Of a DNA stretch of 64,000 nt, positions 51,397 to 60,763 are shown one piece after another. Location: assembly GCF_024518575.1 (NCBI RefSeq), contig NZ_JANIHG010000005.1, forward strand, positions 1 to 64,000, in the 5' to 3' direction. How positions within the stretch are numbered: the stretch's first letter is position 1; each line of letters starts with the position of its first letter. The DNA is from Methanothrix sp. Lineage in GTDB: Archaea > Halobacteriota > Methanosarcinia > Methanotrichales > Methanotrichaceae. Both the position numbers and the translations under genes were made by a program. A model generated the notes under the pieces. That model saw only the letters and a list, made by a program, of their open reading frames with translations, searched no databases and was not told the DNA's origin.

Positions 51397-53562
51397 TCAG
51401 TTCCTCCTGCTGACGAGGTATGCGACCGCCAGGAGTCCGGTCACTGCGAAGACAGCCTCGAATCCGGGAGCGCCCTTCTCCTCGGGCTTCTTCTCCGCAG
51501 CTACAGGCTTCTTCTCGGTTACGTTGGCGGGCTTCTCCTCAACGACGGGCTTCTCCGCAGTCACGTTGGTGGGCTTCTCCTCGACTACAGGCTTCTCCTC
51601 AACGACGGGCTTCTCCGCAGTCACGTTGGCGGGCTTCTCCTCGACCACTGGCGCAGGAGCTGCACCCTCAATGGTTGCTTCCTTGTATATGTAGAACCTG
51701 AGCGGGTTCTGAGCGTCGATCACATCCTGGTCGGCTGTCTTGATGTGGATGCCAGCCATCAGGGTGACGTCCTTGTTCTTGTTGAGTGTTATTGGGTTGT
51801 CCTTGTTGTCCATCTCGATCGATGTGGCATCGACCTTGGAGATCCTCATCTTGTCGTACTCTGTGTCAACGGAGACATTCACCGGCTGATCGGAGACCTG
51901 GAATATGCCCTTGACTGTGGCTATATCCTGGTCAGCGCCGCGGAATGCGTTCTTGAAGTGGACGCCGATTATGACGAGCTTCTTTGTATCGCCGATGTTC
52001 TTCTTGTAGTAGTATGTCTGGTCAGACATCGTGGCGCCTTCCTTGGACGGGGAGACGACCTTTGTGTCAACGCTCTGTCCGTCCTTCATCAGCTCCACGT
52101 AGACCTTGTTGCCATCGACATCGATCGACTTGATGACGAGCTCGTAGCCATCAGCGAGCTTGAGCGGTGTGCCGGATGTGAACGTCCTCTCTGTATCATC
52201 ATCCATCAGCACCTTCAGCAGCTGCTCATCGACAAGCGTGTTCCTGTCGGTGGACTGCTTGTAGAGCTCCGGATCGATCTCTGCGCCGTTCCAGGTGGGC
52301 TTCTTCTCGCTGTATCCGGCGAAGTACTCCTCACCGAGGAACCCTATGGAGTTATACCAGCCCCAGCCCTCGAACTCGAACTCCTTCTCCTGGACCGTGG
52401 TTGTGTACTTGACACCATTCGGCTCCTCGAGCTTGTTGCCAGTGATGGTCATCGTGATCTGCTCGTTGCCGATGTTGTCATCGATATCGTAGTAGAAGCC
52501 GGCGAAGGTCTTCGGATCCCATGTCACCTGAGCGCCATCAACGACCTGCTGAACAGCACCGCGGATCTCATATGTCCCGGGCTCTGTGACCTCCTTGTAT
52601 ATGTAGAACCTGAGCGGGTTCTCAGCGTCGATCACATCCTGGTCGGCTGTCTTGATGTGGATGCCAGCCATCAGGGTGACGTCCTTGTTCTTGTTGAGTG
52701 TTATTGGGTTGTCCTTGTTGTCCATCTCGATCGATGTGGCATCGACCTTGGAGATCCTCATCTTGTCGTACTCTGTGTCAACGGAGACATTCACCGGCTG
52801 ATCGGAGACCTGGAATATGCCCTTGACTGTGGCTATATCCTGGTCAGCGCCGCGGAATGCGTTCTTGAAGTGGACGCCGATTATGACGAGCTTCTTTGTA
52901 TCGCCGATGTTCTTCTTGTAGTAGTATGTCTGGTCAGACATCGTGGCGCCTTCCTTGGACGGGGAGACGACCTTTGTGTCAACGCTCTGTCCGTCCTTCA
53001 TCAGCTCCACGTAGACCTTGTTGCCATCGACATCGATCGACTTGATGACGAGCTCGTAGCCATCAGCGAGCTTGAGCGGTGTGCCGGATGTGAACGTCCT
53101 CTCTGTATCATCATCCATCAGCACCTTCAGCAGCTGCTCATCGACAAGCGTGTTCCTGTCGGTGGACTGCTTGTAGAGCTCCGGATCGATCTCTGCGCCG
53201 TTCCAGGTGGGCTTCTTCTCGCTGTATCCGGCGAAGTACTCCTCACCGAGGAACCCTATGGAGTTATACCAGCCCCAGCCCTCGAACTCGAACTCCTTCT
53301 CCTGGACCGTGGTTGTGTACTTGACACCATTCGGCTCCTCGAGCTTGTTGCCAGTGATGGTCATCGTGATCTGCTCGTTGCCGATGTTGTCATCGATATC
53401 GTAGTAGAAGCCGGCGAAGTTCTGTGGATTCCAGGTGACTGTTGCACCATCAACGACCTGCTGAACAGCACCGCGGATCTCCACCTTATCGACTGCGCCG
53501 ACTACCATCGCTGTCGCTAGTACCGCTACCAGCGCTGTAATCATTATTGCAGTCTTATTCAT
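51397..53562 (-). CDS. S-layer protein with two near-identical tandem domains and PGF-CTERM tail
   Basis: 721 residues. The signal peptide is MNKTAIMITALVAVLATAMV plus a few residues. Two tandem ~275-residue Methanosarcinales S-layer (DUF1608-type) domains follow, identical except for one Gln/Glu difference visible (AQNPL/AENPL). A proline/glutamate-rich linker with VVEEKP and NVTAEKP repeats comes next, with N-glycosylation sequons. The tail PGFEAVFAVTGLLAVAYL then SRRN is a PGF-CTERM signal processed by archaeosortase A. GGAGGT seven bases before the ATG. It should form the surface lattice. Confidence 0.93.
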   Translation of the reverse strand: MNKTAIMITALVAVLATAMVVGAVDKVEIRGAVQQVVDGATVTWNPQNFAGFYYDIDDNIGNEQITMTITGNKLEEPNGVKYTTTVQEKEFEFEGWGWYNSIGFLGEEYFAGYSEKKPTWNGAEIDPELYKQSTDRNTLVDEQLLKVLMDDDTERTFTSGTPLKLADGYELVIKSIDVDGNKVYVELMKDGQSVDTKVVSPSKEGATMSDQTYYYKKNIGDTKKLVIIGVHFKNAFRGADQDIATVKGIFQVSDQPVNVSVDTEYDKMRISKVDATSIEMDNKDNPITLNKNKDVTLMAGIHIKTADQDVIDAENPLRFYIYKEVTEPGTYEIRGAVQQVVDGAQVTWDPKTFAGFYYDIDDNIGNEQITMTITGNKLEEPNGVKYTTTVQEKEFEFEGWGWYNSIGFLGEEYFAGYSEKKPTWNGAEIDPELYKQSTDRNTLVDEQLLKVLMDDDTERTFTSGTPLKLADGYELVIKSIDVDGNKVYVELMKDGQSVDTKVVSPSKEGATMSDQTYYYKKNIGDTKKLVIIGVHFKNAFRGADQDIATVKGIFQVSDQPVNVSVDTEYDKMRISKVDATSIEMDNKDNPITLNKNKDVTLMAGIHIKTADQDVIDAQNPLRFYIYKEATIEGAAPAPVVEEKPANVTAEKPVVEEKPVVEEKPTNVTAEKPVVEEKPANVTEKKPVAAEKKPEEKGAPGFEAVFAVTGLLAVAYLVSRRN
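51680..52507 (-). repeat. S-layer domain repeat, second (C-terminal) copy
   Basis: 828 bp matching 52592-53419 at an exact 912-bp offset, with one difference seen by eye (51711 G versus 52623 C). Similarity stops sharply on both sides. Confidence 0.88.
52592..53419 (-). repeat. S-layer domain repeat, first (N-terminal) copy
   Basis: Partner of 51680-52507. The flanking codons differ (NPQNFAGF versus DPKTFAGF upstream; GTYEIRG versus GAAPAP downstream), which marks the edges of the homogenised segment. Confidence 0.88.
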
Positions 53563-54060
53563 CTTTTAACCTCCTATCTTCCCATATCGGATTATTTTGC
53601 AACATACAGTCTGATTATTCTTAAAACTATTGCCCCAGTAAAGTCTGGAATATGCCATGCAGGGAACGCACCGCAGAGACCCTGTGGCATCAGCCTCACA
53701 GACTTATAGCTTCATCACCCTCCATAAATTCCCCCTTTGATGGGAATTATAGCGTAGTGATAGAGTATTTCCCTATTATATCCTTTTTGGTCCTTGTACC
53801 GCGCTGTGCATATCGAACAGCAACAAAGGGCGTAATCTAAGATGGGCTCTAACCCCAAGAGCCGCGGTGTCGGCCTTTACCGGCAGCAGATATGAGATGA
53901 AAAACAACATCGAATCTCAGATGCCAGGGTTTGCTTTAGTGATGGCAGTTGGGCATTTTGTGATCTGTGCATGCGGTCGATACAGACAAGATGGCTGCAG
54001 AGCTGGATTTTGAATGCGTGCTGGCAGAGGGTTTAATGTAAACAAAAACATTTTAACGCC
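53563..54060. other. 498-bp upstream region of the S-layer gene
   Basis: No gene is credible. On the minus strand GGATATAATAGGG (53771-53783), preceded by an A-rich BRE-like stretch, is the best S-layer promoter; it implies a leader of about 190 nt, long for an archaeon and a possible site of mRNA stabilisation. The plus-strand side near 54030-54045 (GTTTAATGTAAAC) may serve the deacetylase gene. Confidence 0.45.
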
Positions 54061-54081
54061 ATGCAGCTAGATGACAAATAT

Positions 54082-55095
54082 ATGACATCCATCGTTTACC
54101 ACCCTGTGTACCTGATGCACGAGACCCACGAGCATCCTGAGAGAAAGGAGCGCCTGATAGCCATAATGGAGAGGATCGAGGAGGCGGAGCTGAATCTGAA
54201 CAGAATAGAGCCCAGACCTGCGTCCCTCGATAAAATCGAGGCAGTCCACTCGCGCCGCTACATCGAGCAAGTGAGGAGCATCTGCGAGCGTGGTGGCGGG
54301 CGTCTCGATATAGACACAGTCCTCTCGAAGGACTCGTACGATGTCGCGCTCATGGCCGCCGGCGGCGTCTGCGCGGGCGTTGATCACGTCATGAAGAGAC
54401 CGGAACCCGTGTTCGCCCTGGTCAGGCCTCCTGGACACCATGCTACGCCACACAGAGGCATGGGCTTCTGCGTCTTCAACAACGTTGCGATAGGCGCTAG
54501 GTATGCTCAATCACTGGGGCTGAAAAGGGTGCTCATCGTCGACTGGGATGTGCACCACGGCAACGGCACGCAGGCTGCATTCTATGAGGATGACAGCGTT
54601 CTGTACTTCTCCACACATCAGCACCCGCACTACCCTGGAACAGGCAGGATCACCGAGGTGGGCGATGGGAAGGGGAAGGGCTTCACTGTGAACGTTCCGC
54701 TGTTTCCTGGGGTGGACGACAGCGGATATCTGGCTGTGTACAGAGAGATACTGGTGCCGGTAGCCGATGAATTCAGGCCTGATATTGTGCTTGTGTCCGC
54801 TGGCTTTGACCCTCACCAGATGGACCCGCTGGGTGGAATGCGGATAACAGAGGACGGCTTCGGCGCGCTCGCGGGACTGGTGAAGGATATAGCTGAGAGG
54901 CACGCAGGGGGGCGTCTCGTCGCAGCGCTCGAGGGCGGTTACCGCCTTGAATCCCTCTCAGAATCAGTCGTCTCTGTCCTCAGGGCATTCCAGGGCGATG
55001 TTCCTGAGGTCAGACCGCTGAAAGATGCGCAGCTCACCCGCAGGATCGAGGAGGTCAAGAGCGTCCAGAAAGCATACTGGCGGAGCCTCGCCTGA
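54082..55095 (+). CDS. Histone-deacetylase-family (AcuC-like) zinc hydrolase
   Basis: 337 residues from MTSIVYHPVYLMHETHEHPERKER. Active-site motifs are complete: RPPGHHAT (tandem histidines), DWDVHHGNGTQ with the zinc Asp and His, STHQHPHYPG, SAGFDPHQMDPLGG with the second zinc Asp, and ALEGGYRLE. The family removes acetyl groups from lysines or polyamine-like substrates; in archaea targets may include Alba, histones or acetyl-CoA synthetase. An ATG at 54061 seven codons upstream is an alternative; neither has a clear ribosome binding site. Confidence 0.9.
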   Translation: MTSIVYHPVYLMHETHEHPERKERLIAIMERIEEAELNLNRIEPRPASLDKIEAVHSRRYIEQVRSICERGGGRLDIDTVLSKDSYDVALMAAGGVCAGVDHVMKRPEPVFALVRPPGHHATPHRGMGFCVFNNVAIGARYAQSLGLKRVLIVDWDVHHGNGTQAAFYEDDSVLYFSTHQHPHYPGTGRITEVGDGKGKGFTVNVPLFPGVDDSGYLAVYREILVPVADEFRPDIVLVSAGFDPHQMDPLGGMRITEDGFGALAGLVKDIAERHAGGRLVAALEGGYRLESLSESVVSVLRAFQGDVPEVRPLKDAQLTRRIEEVKSVQKAYWRSLA

Positions 55096-55147
55096 TAGAA
55101 GTGATCAACGGACCGTGAGGCAGTGCATTTGGCGGGAACACCCGGAT

Positions 55148-55225
55148 CTTTGACTTGACGTCGAAGGGCTTCGGCAAAGTCGAAGCGCAGGAAGCTCCGC
55201 TCTTCAGGGTGGAGAGGGGGTCACT
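55148..55225 (+). mobile_element. TnpB-type right-end remnant abutting the CCA-adding enzyme gene
   Basis: Shares AAGTCGAAGCGCAGGAAGC and CCGCTCTTCAGGG with 32930-32961 and ends in GGTCAC. The stem CTTTGACTT/AAGTCGAAG (one G-T pair) matches the perfect stem at 32915-32938. The remnant touches the stop codon (55228-55226) of the CCA-adding enzyme gene, so the insertion may have replaced the last codons of that gene. No TnpB coding sequence is seen here. Confidence 0.6.
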
Positions 55226-56539
55226 CTAACACACTGTGACCCTTTTATTCAGATACGCTGTGAGAAACCCCGCAAGATCCCCGTCCATCTGCTCCAGCAT
55301 CTCGCGCGTGGATAAGATCCTCCGCTCGCCCGAGGAGAGATGCCTCCCAAGAGATATCCTGTCTATCTCACCTCTGAGCAGATCCACAGCCCTTCTGTAC
55401 TTTCTGGTGATCTCAACGACGAGCCTGCCATTCTCGATGTACGGCCCTGAGAGCGGCGAGGGGTTGCTTCTGACAAACCTGGATGCGTGCTCCGCCTCCC
55501 AGACCGGAGGTCCTGTGTGTCTCCTCGCAGACGGGAGCTCCCAGATCGAGAGCTCGAAGAGCAGGCGCGCCCTGACATCCCCTCCGCGGAGGAGATCGAC
55601 ATCGCTTCGTAGCAGTTGGAAACCCTCCCTCTCGAGGAGGTTTTTGATAGATGCCTCGGCCTTTCTCATCTGAGGATAGAGGACATCATCGACCATATCA
55701 GGGGCGATGATCTCCAGGAGGATGAACTCCGTGCCCCTCCGCTCGATCTCGGCCCTGATCTCATCCGGTCTCATCGTATGAGACTCCGGCGGGAAGAAGA
55801 AGCTGATGTCAGGGGATTTCAGGAAGCATCTCGCCGCTGCGACGAACTGGGACATCCTGTCCAGAGTCAGGGCAGCGGCCACGTTCCTGTTCGGATCCAC
55901 AGGATCTATGACCACAAGTGGCGCACTGATGTCCGCGCCCTTCGCAATATCTATCCTAATTCCGGGGCGCCAGGAGCTCGCCCCCTCCAGGACCCTGAGG
56001 AACGAGCCGTAATGGATCACGAGAAGCTCAGCCAGGTAGCCGGAGAATCCGCCTGTTTTCAGGTCAGAGCCGTAGACACCGACGCCCTTCATGAACTGCT
56101 TCAGCAAGAGAACGTCGTCCTCACGCCCCTTTATGCGCTCAGAGACATAGAGCGAGTGGAACGGCGTTCTGTCGACGGCTGATTTTATCCTTGCAGGATC
56201 CCTCACGTCATAACACGGCACGAGATCTACTTCAAAGCCATCAATGACAGCATGAACATACGCGTGCTCAGCGTACCTCTCCTCGTGCGCGGGCGCGATC
56301 TCCCTCGCGATCTCCAACGCCACGCCGAGATCCCCATCCTCAGGTACGGCGAGAAATATGTCTATGTCGCGATCCCCGGAGAGCCATGTGTTTCTGGCGG
56401 CAGATCCTACGAGAATTCCGCGGCACGCGACGCCCTTTGCCCCTGCGACCTCTCCTACCCGCCGGAGGAGGTCGGATGAGATCCTCTCGATCTGCCTGCG
56501 CTCCTCCTCTGATGGCTTTATCCTTCTGAGGACCTCACT
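55226..56539 (-). CDS. cca: Archaeal (class I) CCA-adding enzyme, start codon unclear
   Basis: The frame is open from 56587 to 55226. From 56539 it reads like the family N-terminus, [17 protein letters not shown], then the nucleotidyltransferase motif GSAARNTWLSGDRDIDIF with the catalytic aspartates, then YAEHAYVHAVI, DRTPFHSLY and GGFSGYLAELL. It adds CCA to tRNA 3' ends; tRNA genes here do not encode CCA. No ATG, GTG or TTG exists in this frame before 56323, which lies after the catalytic motif. A GTG at 56538 overlapping the thpR stop is one base out of frame. So either an unusual start codon is used or a 1-base frameshift exists. Confidence 0.8.
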   Translation of the reverse strand, partial: SEVLRRIKPSEEERRQIERISSDLLRRVGEVAGAKGVACRGILVGSAARNTWLSGDRDIDIFLAVPEDGDLGVALEIAREIAPAHEERYAEHAYVHAVIDGFEVDLVPCYDVRDPARIKSAVDRTPFHSLYVSERIKGREDDVLLLKQFMKGVGVYGSDLKTGGFSGYLAELLVIHYGSFLRVLEGASSWRPGIRIDIAKGADISAPLVVIDPVDPNRNVAAALTLDRMSQFVAAARCFLKSPDISFFFPPESHTMRPDEIRAEIERRGTEFILLEIIAPDMVDDVLYPQMRKAEASIKNLLEREGFQLLRSDVDLLRGGDVRARLLFELSIWELPSARRHTGPPVWEAEHASRFVRSNPSPLSGPYIENGRLVVEITRKYRRAVDLLRGEIDRISLGRHLSSGERRILSTREMLEQMDGDLAGFLTAYLNKRVTVC

Positions 56540-57074
56540 GAGAAGCTCTGAACTCTGCGATGTCCTCGTATATCGGCCCCCTCGGCGTCAGAGTGCTCTT
56601 TTTGAGCACGAACCTCTCGACCGTGAACTCCCCGAGATCGAGGTCTGACATCCCTGATATCCTCTCCGACAGCAGACGGCTCAGCGACGGATCCTTCACC
56701 CTCGCCAGGGTCGCGTGCGCGCTGAAGCGCTTATCCTGCTCGAATCCGAACGGCTCCAGCGCGCTCTCAACCGCGGCTGCGAGCTCTTCAAATGAGCCTG
56801 TGGCTCCGAGCCAGATCACTCTGATGGTCCTGCCCGGAAACGCGCCGACACCCCTGATGCGCGCCTGGAAGGGGGTGAACCTTATGCGCGCAAGCGCATC
56901 TGTGATCTGATCGATTCTCCTCTCCGGCACCTCCCCCAGGAACTTCAGGGTTATGTGCACCAGCTCCGGCTCCACCAGCTTGAGACCGTCCATCGCGATC
57001 TTCTGCTGGACCTCGGGTATCTTGAGCTTTATCTCCTCAGGCAGGTCGACAGCGACAAAGCATCTGAGACTCAT
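56535..57074 (-). CDS. thpR: RNA 2',3'-cyclic phosphodiesterase (LigT/ThpR family)
   Basis: 179 residues with the two HxTx catalytic motifs, HITL (near 41) and HATL (near 122), of the 2H phosphoesterase fold. It opens 2',3'-cyclic phosphates on RNA and relatives ligate tRNA halves in vitro. It lies between ilvD (4-bp overlap) and the CCA-adding enzyme gene (stop/start overlap zone), and coupling to cca suggests a tRNA-end processing role. Confidence 0.92.
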   Translation of the reverse strand: MSLRCFVAVDLPEEIKLKIPEVQQKIAMDGLKLVEPELVHITLKFLGEVPERRIDQITDALARIRFTPFQARIRGVGAFPGRTIRVIWLGATGSFEELAAAVESALEPFGFEQDKRFSAHATLARVKDPSLSRLLSERISGMSDLDLGEFTVERFVLKKSTLTPRGPIYEDIAEFRASQ

Positions 57075-58732
57075 CTGAGGATTCCGCCCTTGCTCGCAGA
57101 CGTCACAGACTTTCTGTACCTCTCCAGGACCCCACCCATCACCTTCGGCTCGGGCGGCCTCCAGGATGCGCGCCTTCTCTCCAGCACGCTCTCATCGACG
57201 AGCAGATCGAGCCGTCTGTTCGGTATATCTATGGAGACCATATCCCCATCTTCGACGAGCGCTATCGGCCCGCCGACGGCTGCCTCCGGGGAGACATGGC
57301 CTATGCAGGGGCCGCGCGTGCCGCCGCTGAACCTGCCGTCTGTTATGAGAGCCACAGACTCGCTGAGCCCTGCGCCTGCGATCGCAGATGTCGGCGCCAG
57401 CGTCTCCCTCATGCCAGGTCCGCCCTTCGGCCCCTCGTATCTTATTATCACAACATCCCCGGCCCTGACCTCACCGCTCAGTATGCCCTTCATCGACTCC
57501 TCCTCGGAGTCGTAGACGACCGCAGGGCCCTTGTGCACGAGCATCTTCTTCGAGACCGCGGTCTGCTTCACGACAGAACCCTCAGGCGCCAGGCTCCCCT
57601 TGAGTATCGCGATCCCGCCCTCGGGATGCACCGGCTTATCGAGAGTCGCTATGACCTCTGCGTTCGTCTTGGGGTTGACGGGTTTGAACTCCGCAAGCAA
57701 CGCGCCGAGCGTCTTTCCTGTGACCGTGAGGACGCTCAGGTCCAGCTTGGATGAGAGACGCTGCATCACGGCAGGTATGCCACCTGCGCGATCGAGATCC
57801 AGCATGTGATACGGTCCGCCTGGTCTGAGGTTGACGAGATGCGGCGTATCCCTGCTCAGCCTGTCGAAGAGCTCCAGCTCAAGCTCGAGTCCGAACTCGG
57901 CCGCTATCGCCGGAAGGTGCAGGACCGTGTTCGTTGATCCACCTATGGCCATATCGACCCTAACAGCGTTCTCGAATGACTCTCTTGTGACGATCTTCCT
58001 CGCTGTGAGACCCTTTCTCACGAGCTCCACGATCTTCATCCCTGAGAGCTTGGCCAGGCGCATCTTCTTCGCATCCACAGCGTGCGCGGTCGCGCATCCG
58101 GGCAGGCTCAATCCCAGGGCTTCAGTCATGCAGGCCATCGAGTTCGCGGTGAAGAGGCCTGCGCATGATCCTGCGCCTGGGCATGCGAGGTCCTCCAAGA
58201 TCGATATCGTCTCTCCGCCCTTCTGCCACTCCTCGAAGACGTTGATGAGATCAAGCTCACGATCGCATGCGTATCCGGGAAGCATCGGGCCGCCAGTGAC
58301 AACTATGCTCGGAAGATCAAGCCTGCCGGCGGCCATGAGATGGCCGGGGACGATCTTGTCGCATGTGGGTATCAGAACAAGCCCATCGAGCTGGTGCGAC
58401 TGGGCCATGATCTCTATCGAGTCCTCTATCACCTCTCTCGAGGGCAGAGAGTACTTCATCCCGCCGTGGCCCATCGCGATGCCATCGCAGACCCCGATCG
58501 TCTGGAACTCGAACGGTATGCCTCCGGCCATCCGTATGCCTGCCTTCACAGCCTCCGCGATCCTGTCGAGATGGATATGCCCTGGTATGAACTCGTTCGC
58601 CGAGTTCGCCACGCCTATGAATGGCCTCTCGATCTCATCCTCTGTGATCCCCATCGCCTTGAGAAGGGCGCGGTGTGGTGCCCTTTCAGGCCCTGACTTG
58701 GTGATGTCGCTCCTCATTACAATCCCAGCCAT
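57071..58732 (-). CDS. ilvD: Dihydroxy-acid dehydratase
   Basis: 553 residues. It dehydrates dihydroxy-isovalerate and dihydroxy-methylvalerate in valine/isoleucine synthesis using an Fe-S cluster. Cluster cysteines are in PTCDKIVPG and [17 protein letters not shown], and [10 protein letters not shown] and [19 protein letters not shown] are conserved. ATG 58717 ([15 protein letters not shown]) is an alternative start closer to the family norm. thpR overlaps its end by 4 bp. Confidence 0.95.
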   Translation of the reverse strand: MAGIVMRSDITKSGPERAPHRALLKAMGITEDEIERPFIGVANSANEFIPGHIHLDRIAEAVKAGIRMAGGIPFEFQTIGVCDGIAMGHGGMKYSLPSREVIEDSIEIMAQSHQLDGLVLIPTCDKIVPGHLMAAGRLDLPSIVVTGGPMLPGYACDRELDLINVFEEWQKGGETISILEDLACPGAGSCAGLFTANSMACMTEALGLSLPGCATAHAVDAKKMRLAKLSGMKIVELVRKGLTARKIVTRESFENAVRVDMAIGGSTNTVLHLPAIAAEFGLELELELFDRLSRDTPHLVNLRPGGPYHMLDLDRAGGIPAVMQRLSSKLDLSVLTVTGKTLGALLAEFKPVNPKTNAEVIATLDKPVHPEGGIAILKGSLAPEGSVVKQTAVSKKMLVHKGPAVVYDSEEESMKGILSGEVRAGDVVIIRYEGPKGGPGMRETLAPTSAIAGAGLSESVALITDGRFSGGTRGPCIGHVSPEAAVGGPIALVEDGDMVSIDIPNRRLDLLVDESVLERRRASWRPPEPKVMGGVLERYRKSVTSASKGGILR

Positions 58733-58817
58733 GGCTCTGCGCTATTGGTATAAGCGGCTTTCGCGGATCTCCCTGGTAAAAATCGGTTGTCCCCAACAAA
58801 ACCGCGGATGTCCGAGT

Positions 58818-58828
58818 GTATATATAGA
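58818..58828 (+). promoter_or_regulatory. TATA box of the symporter gene
   Basis: GTATATATAGA predicts a start near 58850, leaving a short leader with GGTGGT five bases before the GTG start. Confidence 0.55.
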
Positions 58829-58861
58829 TGATACGTTTTAGTGGCCCACCGGTGGTAATCC

Positions 58862-60763
58862 GTGGATCCGTATCACATATTCCTCCTCGTCCTTGGCGTG
58901 TATATTTCTCTTCTCATCGGCATAGGCCTGATATCATCGAAGCGCCAGGGGACGGTGACCGAGTTCTGGCTCGCGAGCCGGGAGCTGGGGGCATCATCCC
59001 TCGGATTCTCAGCAGCAGCATCCTGGCTCACAGCCAGCGCCCTTCTCCTGTCCACCGGTCTCTTCATGCTCATAGGCGTCAGCTCGATCTGGGTCTGGGT
59101 ATTTCCGAACATTGCGGCGCTCGCGCTCATAGCCCTGATCGCGGGGAGGGTGAAGCGCATACCCGCGATGACGCAGCCTGAGCTTCTTGAGATAAGATAC
59201 GATCCGAGGGTCAGAGCTCCGGTCGCGGTGGCGATAACGATAATGATGATTCTGTTCTCCGTAGTCGATTTCATAGGGTTCAAGCTGGTCCTGGGGACGT
59301 TCTTCGGAGTGGCGCCGCTGTACGCGGTCCTGATCATGGCGGTCGCTGTGGCCCTGTACGTGAGCCTCGGCGGGTTCAGAGCGGTCGTCTGGACAGACAG
59401 GGTTCAGTACATCTTTTTGGCAGGGCTCGCGGTTGTTGTGGCCATCCTCTCATTAAAAACATCATCAGACCACGGCGCCTCGCTTCTCGCGCAGAGCTCG
59501 GCGCTGGGCAGCGACTGGTGGAATCCGTTCCTGATGGGCGGCGTGCTCGGCGCGCTCGTATTCCAGCTCGCGCTGCTGCCGGGCTGGATCGCTGAGCAGG
59601 ACCCGTGGCAGAGGGTGTGGGCGGCGAGGGACGAGCGGAACGCCAGGCTCGGCCTGCTGCTGGGATCGATGCTCCTCGCGCTCGTTTACGGCGCATGTTT
59701 CATTACAGCTATAGCCCTGCGCGCTATATATCCAATTCCTGAGGGAGAGCTCGAGGCTGAGATGTTATACCTGAGGTTCATCTCAGAGAACGTGCCGGCT
59801 GTGGGGGTTGCGCTTCTCACGATAGGGTTCGCTGCTGCATCGATGTCATGCACAGACACCTTCGCGACATCCGGGGCATCATGCATTGTTAGAGACATCT
59901 TCCAGAGGTTCGTCAGGCCGGACGCCACGATGAGAGAGATGCTGATCATCAGCAGGATTTTGGTGGTGCTGATGATATCCATCTCTGCATTCATCGCGCT
60001 GAATGTGGAGAGCATAATGGAGGCCGTGATAATAGCCACAGTGATAGGGACGACCTCCTACTTCTTCCCGATCGTCGGCGGGCTGTACTGGAAGAGGGCC
60101 ACCGCCTGGGGCGCGCTCGCAGCTGTCATCGTCGGCGGCGGGACTCAGATCGCGATGATAGCATATGAGAAGCTCGTCCTGAGAGCACCGCTCGATACCT
60201 TATCCCCTTACCTCACAGAGCACGGTGTGCTCGTCGGCCTGGCACTGAGCGCCTCGGTATTTATCATAGTCTCGCTCCTGACGCCACCGGCTGATGAGAG
60301 AAGGCTTGCTCCTTTCTTCCCAGATATCGCGGCGAAGCTCTTCGGGGGAGCCATGATCACAGTTGACAGGGAGAACTCCAGGTACCCGCTGATAATGCGC
60401 ATGATAGAGGAGAGGGACTTCGGCGAGAGGGCGCATCTCGATCTCACATTAAAGGTGAACCCGCTGAAGGCGGATGGCGCTCAGATTAAAGGGGAGCTGC
60501 GCTGGGATCAGCTCATAGATGATCTGAGGTCGAGGCATCCGGAGTGGTACACGCCAACAGGAAGCCACATCGCGTACAGGCTCTCGCAGCACGACATGCT
60601 CGCGTGCGTGAAGCTCTACAGGGGCGAGGAGATGGAGATCTGCCTCTCAGCAGAGCCCAGGCTCTCCTCCAGGGATAGATTCAGGGACGAGATGTATCTC
60701 GCTGTGGAGGAGATAGAGGAGTCGCTTCTGAGCATGGGCTACACGACATCTCTGCCCGCATGA
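58862..60763 (+). CDS. Sodium/solute symporter family protein with C-terminal cytoplasmic extension
   Basis: 633 residues. About 12-13 membrane segments occupy residues 5-480 with the SSS-family pattern (VTEFWLASRELG, SLGGFRAVVWTDRVQ, FAAASMSCTDTFATSGASCIVRDIF). A ~150-residue soluble tail follows (DFGERAHLDLTLKVNP onward), unlike standard permeases. Relatives carry proline, pantothenate, acetate or other small solutes with Na+. For an acetate-using methanogen acetate uptake is an attractive but unproven role. GTG start with GGTGGT upstream. The flavoprotein gene overlaps its stop by 4 bp. Confidence 0.87.
   Translation: MDPYHIFLLVLGVYISLLIGIGLISSKRQGTVTEFWLASRELGASSLGFSAAASWLTASALLLSTGLFMLIGVSSIWVWVFPNIAALALIALIAGRVKRIPAMTQPELLEIRYDPRVRAPVAVAITIMMILFSVVDFIGFKLVLGTFFGVAPLYAVLIMAVAVALYVSLGGFRAVVWTDRVQYIFLAGLAVVVAILSLKTSSDHGASLLAQSSALGSDWWNPFLMGGVLGALVFQLALLPGWIAEQDPWQRVWAARDERNARLGLLLGSMLLALVYGACFITAIALRAIYPIPEGELEAEMLYLRFISENVPAVGVALLTIGFAAASMSCTDTFATSGASCIVRDIFQRFVRPDATMREMLIISRILVVLMISISAFIALNVESIMEAVIIATVIGTTSYFFPIVGGLYWKRATAWGALAAVIVGGGTQIAMIAYEKLVLRAPLDTLSPYLTEHGVLVGLALSASVFIIVSLLTPPADERRLAPFFPDIAAKLFGGAMITVDRENSRYPLIMRMIEERDFGERAHLDLTLKVNPLKADGAQIKGELRWDQLIDDLRSRHPEWYTPTGSHIAYRLSQHDMLACVKLYRGEEMEICLSAEPRLSSRDRFRDEMYLAVEEIEESLLSMGYTTSLPA

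Noticed and set aside
51480-51660. Short tandem repeats as a possible CRISPR array
   Set aside because: They encode the EKP-rich linker of the S-layer protein in frame; there is no repeat-spacer pattern. No CRISPR array was found anywhere in the window.
51745-53520. 591-codon open frame on the plus strand
   Set aside because: It is antisense to the S-layer gene and arises from that gene's strong codon bias; its translation is itself a duplicated low-complexity leucine/valine/aspartate pattern.
57831-58841. 336-codon open frame on the plus strand
   Set aside because: Antisense shadow of ilvD, which has all cluster cysteines.
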